Origin: Methylococcaceae bacterium
Lineage (GTDB): Bacteria; Pseudomonadota; Gammaproteobacteria; Methylococcales; Methylomonadaceae
Assembly: GCA_006844585.1 (NCBI GenBank)
Contig: SPJM01000251.1
Location: 1 to 54,162, forward strand
DNA: 54,162 bases
Direction of reading: 5' to 3'
This document shows, one piece after another, positions 36,744-43,642 of this stretch. Each line of letters begins with the position of its first letter. Within the stretch, counting starts at the first letter, position 1. Both the position numbers and the translations under genes were made by a program. The notes beneath the pieces are model-generated. The model searched no databases. It saw only the letters and a list, made by a program, of their open reading frames with translations, and was not told the origin of the DNA.

Positions 36744-38215
36744 AATTTTTCAAATGCCGTAATGACATACTGTTGCTCTATATAACTAAAGGAATCCGGT
36801 AACTCATCAGCAACGAACTGAGCATTTTGGTCAAATTTAAAAAAACTTTCCGAAAACGGCACCGGACCGGCAATTGCAATAATTCTGTCGACACCGGGAG
36901 GCGGATCGATTTCCAATGTAAATTCCGCGTTTTTCGGTGGTAACTGATACAGTTTATTGGCTAAGCAGAAATTTTTAGTTTGAAAAGGGTTGGGGAAAAT
37001 ATGCACTAACTCGTTATTTGAATTAATCAATACAATTCTGACATAAGCGTCGCGATCCACTTGAAAATCGATTTGCAGTAAATCGCCTATCTTAAATTCT
37101 TGTTGATTAATAGCTAAATCGATCTTTGACGCGGAAAAAACAGTCGTGACTTCTGTACTTTCGATACTTGGCGGCAGAACGACCTCGGCTTGTTCCGTTT
37201 GTTGCCTATTAAGATAATGATCAAGTTCAAATAAGCGCAAACCTAATATTAAAAAACAGAATAACAATAAGATAAACAAAGGACGACGATAAATCGGTTT
37301 GTTTGTATTTTGTAAACCCTGCCAAAATTTTTCGACTGACTCAGTGCGGGTAACGGCTTGCAAACTTAAACCGCCTGTTAACGCCTCCCATTGCGCGGAA
37401 GAGAGTTTATCAATCGGTAATGCTTCCATTTTTTGCTGAAAAGCTTCATCTGCGCTGACCCGTTCATAAGGATGATGACCGGCTAAAAGTTCATAAGTAA
37501 TGCATGCCAATGCAAACACATCATCCTTATAATCAGGATCGTTGCCGTAAATCATCTCCAAACTAGCGTAACCCGGCGTATAGGCGCTAATCACGCCGGC
37601 GTCAAAATGATTGGTGCGATTAAAGTTCAACAATCGAGCAATTCCGAAATCCAAGACTTTGACATGCTCATTCAGATCGACAAATATATTGCCGGGTTTT
37701 AAATCCGAATGAATAATGCCTTGTTGATGCGCGTATTGCAGAGCGGCTACAATTTGACGCACATAGTGGAAAGCCATTTTCGGCTCCATGCCTTCAGGAT
37801 GCGCATAAATAATTTTATCCAACGATGTGCCTTCCAAATATTCCATATGCATAAACACAGAATGCTCATCCCGATCAAAATCGTAAACCCGAATGATATT
37901 TTCATGGGTTAAGCTTTGAGATTTGCGCGTTTCATTATGTAAGGCTTTGAGAATATTAGGATTATTTTGAAATTTGGAATGCAACACCTTAATGGCGATA
38001 AAGCGACTATCACCGGCTTCTACATCGCGTTTGTCGATGGCTTTATACACCTTCCCCATACCGCCGTCGCCGATCGGTTCAAGCAACTCAAATCGTTCCT
38101 TTAAAGTCTTTTGGGTAAGCTCTTGGTGCTGTTCAGCTGCTTGTTCATCATCACCGAAGGTATATTCGGTCTTCTCCAACAAAGTATGTTCTGTTTTTTC
38201 AGAAGAATCGGCCAT
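36740..38215 (-). CDS. Membrane Ser/Thr protein kinase with DUF4384 domain
   Basis: A 491-residue kinase of the eukaryotic-like (Hanks) type. Glycine loop GDGGMGKVYK (49-58), K76 in AIKVL, E95, catalytic loop HSDLKPGN (169-176), DFG (189-191). Ser replaces Arg in the catalytic HRD (HSD), and the APE motif is SLE, so regulation by activation-loop phosphorylation may differ. One transmembrane helix (312-330) leads to a periplasmic DUF4384 domain (about 363-460, VDRDAYVRIVLINS, HIFPNPFQ). The N-terminus is rich in Thr and acidic residues, possibly autophosphorylated and bound by the FHA protein encoded divergently just upstream. That link is inferred from position. Confidence 0.92.
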   Translation of the reverse strand: MADSSEKTEHTLLEKTEYTFGDDEQAAEQHQELTQKTLKERFELLEPIGDGGMGKVYKAIDKRDVEAGDSRFIAIKVLHSKFQNNPNILKALHNETRKSQSLTHENIIRVYDFDRDEHSVFMHMEYLEGTSLDKIIYAHPEGMEPKMAFHYVRQIVAALQYAHQQGIIHSDLKPGNIFVDLNEHVKVLDFGIARLLNFNRTNHFDAGVISAYTPGYASLEMIYGNDPDYKDDVFALACITYELLAGHHPYERVSADEAFQQKMEALPIDKLSSAQWEALTGGLSLQAVTRTESVEKFWQGLQNTNKPIYRRPLFILLLFCFLILGLRLFELDHYLNRQQTEQAEVVLPPSIESTEVTTVFSASKIDLAINQQEFKIGDLLQIDFQVDRDAYVRIVLINSNNELVHIFPNPFQTKNFCLANKLYQLPPKNAEFTLEIDPPPGVDRIIAIAGPVPFSESFFKFDQNAQFVADELPDSFSYIEQQYVITAFEKL

Positions 38216-38426
38216 CGCAGCGGTTAATTGTTTCCATTAAAATTTAAAAAAATGCTATTACGAATCATATCATTCACCCATTTAAAATAAACAGCCTAAA
38301 CTTTATTTTTACCTGTTTAATTTCTTGATCTATAATTAAGCCAGTTATTTTATACTTCGCGCGGCCTCGGTTGCGAAATTATAATTAGCGAAAACAACCG
38401 CCCTCGCAATTTACACTTTAGCAAAA

Positions 38427-39131
38427 ATGAATTATTTAGAAATTTATTTTAATAATGTCTTGCAGACAAGTTATAAGCTTGAGCGGGATTCCTGTGTCAT
38501 AGGCCGTTCAGACAATGCTGACATCAAGCTGGATAATAAAGGCGTCTCCAGCTTTCACGCACTCATATCCCTAGACGAAAACAAGCTTTATGTAGAGGAT
38601 TTAAACAGCACCAACGGCACTTATCTTAATACCCAAAAGTTGACCGACAAAATCAGTATAAAAACCGGCGACTCTATTCAGATTTCCAAATTTGTCTTAA
38701 AAATTACTGAATGGACGGCAAAACAGCCGGAACAAACTCCGCAAGTCTCAACGGACTATAATGCTGATGACCGCACTGTTATCGCTTCCATCCATAAAAC
38801 CAGCGCCTCCTCCGACAACGATAATTGTTATCTACTGGTAAAAGGAGACATCAAAAACGTTCAAAAAATTTTGCTAAGCGATTCCGTTATTCGCATTGGC
38901 CGCGCTGCAAAAAATGAAATTCAAACCAATGGCTGGCGCTTTATCACACCGGCATATGCTGCGGAAATCAAACGCATAGGACGTTCCTATTATATATTGC
39001 CGATCAAAATGAGTTATGTGCATGTGAATGGCCGCAAAATTAATAACAGCACTGTTTTAAGTCACAATGACAAAATTCAAGTCAAAAAAACCTCGATTCG
39101 TTTCCTCGAAGAAAATGATGAAACTGTTTAA
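38427..39131 (+). CDS. Protein with one intact and one degenerate FHA domain
   Basis: A 234-residue soluble protein. The N-terminal FHA domain has all the phosphothreonine-binding marks: GR at 26-27, SSFH (41-44) and LNSTNGT (59-65). The C-terminal half repeats the fold (IGRA at 157-160, HVNGRKI near 199-205) but lacks the SxxH motif, so it should not bind phosphothreonine. DDRTVIAS at about 114-121 sits in the linker and resembles the pThr-containing tail of FHA proteins that are kinase substrates. The gene is divergent from the kinase across 211 bp, an arrangement that suggests shared regulation. Confidence 0.88.
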   Translation: MNYLEIYFNNVLQTSYKLERDSCVIGRSDNADIKLDNKGVSSFHALISLDENKLYVEDLNSTNGTYLNTQKLTDKISIKTGDSIQISKFVLKITEWTAKQPEQTPQVSTDYNADDRTVIASIHKTSASSDNDNCYLLVKGDIKNVQKILLSDSVIRIGRAAKNEIQTNGWRFITPAYAAEIKRIGRSYYILPIKMSYVHVNGRKINNSTVLSHNDKIQVKKTSIRFLEENDETV

Positions 39132-39176
39132 TTTTCTTTAATCAATTTTCTCACTACCCATCTGATAACCCCGAAA

Positions 39177-39204
39177 ACAAGCCCTTTAGTAGGGTTTGTC
39201 TTTT
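39177..39204 (+). terminator. Intrinsic terminator after the FHA gene
   Basis: ACAAGCCCT (39177-39185) pairs with AGGGTTTGT (39191-39199) with one G-T pair and a five-base loop, followed by CTTTT. It separates the FHA gene from tupA. Confidence 0.8.
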
Positions 39205-39317
39205 CAATATATGTAAATTTCTGCATATTTTTTATATCTCTATTAATCTATAATCGGCTTTAGGGCTGAAAATATAATATTTTTAATATGAAATAATTTA
39301 CATATATAGAGGAGTTC

Positions 39318-40148
39318 ATGAAGCGTTTTTGTTTATTCAATACTATTATTTCACTTTCTTTTTTTGCATTTTCATTCAATGTATCTTCCGATCCAACTCA
39401 TATAGTCTTAGCTTCAACGACATCGACGCAAGCTTCCGGTTTTTTTGATTATTTTTTACCTATTTTTCAGAACAAAACCGGAATTGAAGTGCGGGTTGTT
39501 GCAGTAGGAACCGGACAAGCTTTAAAACTGGGACAAAACGGCGACGCAGACCTATTATTGATTCATGATAAAGCAGGCGAATTAAAATTTATCGAAGAAG
39601 GTTACGGCGTTGAACGCCGGGAAGTCATGTACAATGATTTCGTCTTAATCGGTCCGACCGGCGACCCGGCCGCCGTCAAAAACACCGGCGATGCAGTTAA
39701 ATCCCTGGAAAAAATTGCATTCAGTCAATCAACATTTATTTCCAGAGGCGATGACAGCGGAACCAATCGCATGGAATTAAGGCTTTGGAAACTAGCTGAA
39801 TTAAATCCGATAACGCAACCCGGCGATTGGTATAAAGAAGCCGGCGCAGGAATGGGGGCGGTCTTGAACATGCTGGCTGCGCAAGGCAATGCCTATACGC
39901 TTTCAGACCGTGGCACCTGGATTTCTTTTAAAAACAAGAACGGCTTAGTTTTATTGGATGCTGGCGATCCGCGTTTGTTCAATCAGTACAGCGTGATGAT
40001 GGTTAATCCGGCTAGACACCCTCATATCAAAAAACAACAGGCGTTAACATTTATTAACTGGATAACATCGACGGAAGGCCAACAAGCCATTCAGGGGTTT
40101 AAATTAAACGATCAAATGCTGTTTAAGCCCAACGCAAAAACACCTTAA
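39318..40148 (+). CDS. tupA: Tungstate-binding periplasmic protein, TupA type
   Basis: A 276-residue solute-binding protein with a signal peptide (cleaved near VSS-DPTH). Motifs of the TupA family are present: STTSTQASGFFDYFLP, ISRGDDSGTN and TLSDRGTW, with the oxyanion ligands expected in TSTQ and SRGDDSGT. GAGGAG lies close upstream. The permease TupB and ATPase TupC are absent from this window, so it is an orphan here. Tungstate or molybdate binding would be relevant to the Mo-dependent NasA, but no direct link is visible. Confidence 0.88.
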   Translation: MKRFCLFNTIISLSFFAFSFNVSSDPTHIVLASTTSTQASGFFDYFLPIFQNKTGIEVRVVAVGTGQALKLGQNGDADLLLIHDKAGELKFIEEGYGVERREVMYNDFVLIGPTGDPAAVKNTGDAVKSLEKIAFSQSTFISRGDDSGTNRMELRLWKLAELNPITQPGDWYKEAGAGMGAVLNMLAAQGNAYTLSDRGTWISFKNKNGLVLLDAGDPRLFNQYSVMMVNPARHPHIKKQQALTFINWITSTEGQQAIQGFKLNDQMLFKPNAKTP

Positions 40149-40173
40149 TATAACCCTGGAAATTAATTTCGGC

Positions 40174-40398
40174 TTGCCTTGGTTCTATGGCGAAAATTCA
40201 GCTCATGAGTTAAGCGATGAATTATTTGCCTTACTGAACGCGATTCAGAAAAGCGGGGCATTACGCTCCGCCGCCGAAACCTGTCAGGTATCTTACCGGC
40301 ACGCCTGGGGCTTATTACAAACTTTGGAACAAAACATCGGTCATCCATTAGTGCAATTACAGCGCGGCAAAGGCGCATCGTTGACGGGCTTAGTATGA
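40174..40398 (+). pseudogene. Truncated TupR/ModE-like regulator
   Basis: The 74 codons encode only the winged helix-turn-helix part of a ModE-N-like regulator (ELSDELFALLNAIQKSGAL, SYRHAWGLLQTLE, VQLQRGKGASLT), as found beside tupA in other bacteria. The full-length relatives carry on with LTPLGE and a substrate-binding domain of more than 200 residues; here the frame stops after SLTGLV. No ATG exists upstream before the in-frame stop at 40105, only TTG or CTG, so the 5' end may be damaged as well. It starts 25 bases after tupA. Confidence 0.8.
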
Positions 40399-40465
40399 AA
40401 CCGCCAGAACCGGCGAAATCGTCATACCGGATGAAAATTTATCAAATCTGGTTTTATAAAAACAT

Positions 40466-40867
40466 TCATGTATTGTTATTTAAACCGACCGGGTTAACAT
40501 CCAGAAAATCAACAAATTTCCGCAGTTGTTGAAGCGCAGTACTGAATTTAATTAAGCGGCGAATCTGAAATAATCTTAACTTGGCGACCAGCAGTTGATT
40601 ATTTTGCAACAGCGCCAGAATTTCCCGACCATGAAAATCGATTAAGAATCGGCGATAACAATTGGCTAAAGAGCTGCTCGCTAACCCTATGGATAGCTCC
40701 AGCGCGGTAATACTTTGCTGAAACTGTTGATGGCGATGAAAATCAACAGATTTCGCCAACCAATGATTCGCCCAATGCTCGGCTTGCCGGGCCGATGTAA
40801 AATCGGCACCGCAACGTTTACATACCGCTTCAGACATCCGCGCCTTACAACAAGAACAACGTTTCAT
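40466..40867 (-). CDS. Zinc-ribbon protein at the end of the DnaK operon
   Basis: A 133-residue protein. The N-terminus has Cys in MKRCSCCKARM and AVCKRCGAD, a rubredoxin-like zinc ribbon (C4, C6 or C7, then C16 and C19). The rest is predicted helical with no membrane span. I recognise no family beyond the ribbon. Its ATG shares one base with the TAA of the Hsp70 gene (TAATG), so the two are translationally coupled and it likely serves the same complex. Confidence 0.75.
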   Translation of the reverse strand: MKRCSCCKARMSEAVCKRCGADFTSARQAEHWANHWLAKSVDFHRHQQFQQSITALELSIGLASSSLANCYRRFLIDFHGREILALLQNNQLLVAKLRLFQIRRLIKFSTALQQLRKFVDFLDVNPVGLNNNT

Positions 40868-42639
40868 TATTGATCCAAATAATACAATATATCGTTTAAT
40901 TGTTCCGAGGCTTCCGCCAACCCTTGTTCATCGTCCGCATCCATACATTGAGTCATATTTTCAATGGCGTCAATCATGTCTTCTTTATCTTCGGCGCCGA
41001 CTTTATCAAAGTAGCTTTCCGCTTTTTCAATTAAGGCCTTGGCGGCTTTCACATGATCGCTAACCGGTTCAAGCTCGACTTCGGTCTGCGCCTTGGCATC
41101 CTGTTCAGCCTCCAGAGTTGGATCGATTTGACCGAATAATGAGGTGATGCGCTGTTGAGCGCTTTCCAGAGTGGAGCTTTCAAATTGCGATAAGGCATTT
41201 TTGATAGTGATCGACTTGGCCAGACCGGTCTCTTTCTCTTCTGCAGACACTTGCAAAATACCGTTTAAATCCAATTCCAGGGTCAATAAAAGTACATTAC
41301 CCGCTTCTACATCTTGTAAGCCTTCAATAAGAAAATCACCGATTTTAATATTATTCAAAGCATCCGGGTCTTCACCTTGATAAATGACGACCTCGACTTT
41401 TTCCTGGCCATCAAAATGGGTCGCAAAGGCTTCGCTTTTCCGATTCGGCAATGCGGTATTTTTATGGATGATCGGCACATACATAAATGGATACATTTCC
41501 CCGTTTAAATGACCGATAGCACTAGTGCCGTACGTGTAGGGCGTAACATCGACCAACACCTGATCAATTTGTTGATGATTGATAATGCCTGCCTGTATCG
41601 CTGCGCCTGTGGCCACGCATAAATCCGGATTAATTTCGCTATGCGGCTCAAAACCGAATTCATTCACCAGACGCTCCCGAATAACAGGGGTACGGGTTGA
41701 ACCGCCGACCAAAACAATTTCTTCTATATCGGAACTCACCAGATTCGCGCCCTTCAAAGCGATATGCGTGGCGTCCAAAGTCGCGTTGATATAATCTTCA
41801 ATCATGGCCTCATACTCCATCCGCGACAATTCCAACGATAAATGCACGGCGGCGCCTTGATGTTCCAGCAAAAACTCCTCTTCGATCAACACATAAGGTT
41901 GTTCGGATAACCCAAATTTGGCGTTTTCAGCCGCCCGCGTCAAGCGAGCCAGTGCTTTGCTGTTACTAGCCGCATCCACGCCATATTGATCGCTTAGATG
42001 GCTCAGCAGATGTTGAATAATTTGTTGATCGAAATCATCGCCGCCGAGATGATTATCGCCGTGGCTGGATAATACTTCTACCACGCCCTCTTCAATATTC
42101 ACCACCGAAACATCAAAAGTACCGCCGCCTAAATCATAGACCAACATTTTTTTAGACTCGGTTTGCTCATTATGATAAGCCAAAGCGGCGGCAGTCGGCT
42201 CATTAATCATTCGCACCACTTCCAGCCCGGCTATTTCGCCGGCTTCTCGGGTGGCTTGTCTTTGCGCATCGGAAAAATAAGCGGGAACGGTAATTACTGC
42301 TTTATTAACCGTTTGTCCCAAATATTGTTCGGCAACGGCTTTTAATTGTTTCAATATGATCGCGGAAATCTCTTGCGGGGTGAAATTTTGCTCCGCCATC
42401 GTTACCACGGTATCTTGGCCCATCAATCGCTTAATGGATTTAATGGTTCGCTCCGGGTACAGTAAATATTGATTACGCGCCGGTTCGCCCACCATGATTT
42501 GGTTATTGTCATCCAGGCCGACAAATGACGGTAAGATAAATTGTCCGCCACTCGCGATGACTGTTGCTTTGCCGTTTTCCACGACAGCAACTTCAGAATT
42601 GGTGGTGCCCAGATCAATGCCGATTATTATTTCATTCAT
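40867..42639 (-). CDS. DnaK/Hsp70-type chaperone paralogue
   Basis: A 590-residue Hsp70 with the full ATPase domain (GIDLGTTNS at 7-15, INEPTAAALAY at 145-155, DLGGGTFDVS at 169-178, GDNHLGGDDFD at 194-204, LVGGSTRTP near 330) and a peptide-binding domain (about 390-510, VTPYTYGTSA, LDLNGILQVSA). The C-terminal lid is short (about 515-590) and acidic and ends with Gln rather than the EEVD-like tail of typical DnaK. It is shorter than housekeeping DnaK (about 640) and closer in size to HscC. Encoded with its own GrpE-like factor one base upstream and a J-like gene beyond, so it forms a private chaperone set. Confidence 0.92.
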   Translation of the reverse strand: MNEIIIGIDLGTTNSEVAVVENGKATVIASGGQFILPSFVGLDDNNQIMVGEPARNQYLLYPERTIKSIKRLMGQDTVVTMAEQNFTPQEISAIILKQLKAVAEQYLGQTVNKAVITVPAYFSDAQRQATREAGEIAGLEVVRMINEPTAAALAYHNEQTESKKMLVYDLGGGTFDVSVVNIEEGVVEVLSSHGDNHLGGDDFDQQIIQHLLSHLSDQYGVDAASNSKALARLTRAAENAKFGLSEQPYVLIEEEFLLEHQGAAVHLSLELSRMEYEAMIEDYINATLDATHIALKGANLVSSDIEEIVLVGGSTRTPVIRERLVNEFGFEPHSEINPDLCVATGAAIQAGIINHQQIDQVLVDVTPYTYGTSAIGHLNGEMYPFMYVPIIHKNTALPNRKSEAFATHFDGQEKVEVVIYQGEDPDALNNIKIGDFLIEGLQDVEAGNVLLLTLELDLNGILQVSAEEKETGLAKSITIKNALSQFESSTLESAQQRITSLFGQIDPTLEAEQDAKAQTEVELEPVSDHVKAAKALIEKAESYFDKVGAEDKEDMIDAIENMTQCMDADDEQGLAEASEQLNDILYYLDQ

Positions 42640-42640
42640 A

Positions 42641-43297
42641 TTATTTAATTTTATTCACTTTAACTTCTGCCGGGCGCAACACCCGCCCTTGATGTAAAAA
42701 ACCTTTACGCAGCTCTTCTAAAACAACGCCGTTCTCCTGCTCAAGATTAAAACCGGTTTCAATCGCCGCCATGGTTTGCGGGTTAAAGGGTTCCCCCTGA
42801 CATTCAATAATTTCAACTTGATGACGCTGCAATAACTGCTCGAATCGTTTGAGACTGATTTGTTGACCATCTTGGATACTTTGAATATAGCGCACATCTT
42901 TTTTACGCGAGCGTTTAAACAAGCCGCGTTGAGGCTGATAGCTTTTAACCATCTCCAGACCGGTCTGAAACTTATCATATAAGTCAACCATTTCCGTCAG
43001 CATGGTTTTAAGCATTTCATTTTTTTGCTTCGCTAATAATTGTTCATGCAAAGCCAGTTCGGTAGTCAAAGCCTGATTATCGGATGTCACGGTTTCCAAC
43101 GCCGCACTTAAACTATCTAAGGTCGCCTTATATTGCCTCGATTCGGTTTTTACCTCGGTTTTCAAGGCCGCCATTTCACTCAGCAAATGATTCAGATCCG
43201 GTTGTTTCTCCAGATCGAATTCATCCAAATGTTGATGATCAAGAAATTGTTGAAACTGATTCAGTAAATTTTCTTTTTCCGTTTCGTTGTCAGTCAT
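42641..43297 (-). CDS. GrpE-like nucleotide exchange factor
   Basis: A 218-residue protein. The N-terminal two thirds is a long helical, coiled-coil-like region (about 1-135). The C-terminal part has the GrpE beta-domain signature, with QRHQVEIIECQGEPFNPQ near 160-177, GVVLEELRKGFLHQGRVLRPA near 192-212. The EPFNP and GRVLRPA elements are characteristic. It would exchange ADP on the adjacent Hsp70. It overlaps the J-protein stop in TAATG and is one base from the Hsp70 start. Confidence 0.88.
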   Translation of the reverse strand: MTDNETEKENLLNQFQQFLDHQHLDEFDLEKQPDLNHLLSEMAALKTEVKTESRQYKATLDSLSAALETVTSDNQALTTELALHEQLLAKQKNEMLKTMLTEMVDLYDKFQTGLEMVKSYQPQRGLFKRSRKKDVRYIQSIQDGQQISLKRFEQLLQRHQVEIIECQGEPFNPQTMAAIETGFNLEQENGVVLEELRKGFLHQGRVLRPAEVKVNKIK

Positions 43298-43632
43298 TAT
43301 TTTCGCGTTTTAGATAATGTTTTGTTCACCAGAGCGTAATCAACAGGCTGGTTGAGTAATTGCGCTAATGTTCCCGGCTCAACTCGATCAATATTATTTT
43401 CGCAGAATGCCGCTTGCAAGAATTCATTTAATTCTATCGATTCAATATTAAAAAGCGCATATCGAGCGCGGGATTTAGTATCTTTAACGGTTTGATAGGC
43501 ATTTTGAATCTGTAAAAACATCTCCTGATTATGTTCAGGGGGATGCGCTTTTATTTTGAGTAAATAAGCTTTTTTTATTAATGCATCATCAGCATCTTCA
43601 GATACGTCCAGTATTTGATAAGGTGATTTCAT
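43297..43632 (-). CDS. J-domain protein with HPP in place of HPD
   Basis: A 111-residue protein. The first 60 residues form a J domain (SPYQILDV, DALIKKAYLLKIKAHPPEHN, FLQIQNAYQTV), and the rest is a short helical tail with no zinc-finger or client-binding domain. H30-P31-P32 replaces the HPD tripeptide that is needed to stimulate the ATPase of ordinary Hsp70 proteins. Such HPP-type J-like domains recur in some bacteria as far as I know, so it is probably a divergent subtype, not a damaged gene. It lies between the helical-repeat protein and GrpE genes. Confidence 0.85.
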   Translation of the reverse strand: MKSPYQILDVSEDADDALIKKAYLLKIKAHPPEHNQEMFLQIQNAYQTVKDTKSRARYALFNIESIELNEFLQAAFCENNIDRVEPGTLAQLLNQPVDYALVNKTLSKTRK

Positions 43633-43642
43633 GATTAGGGTG

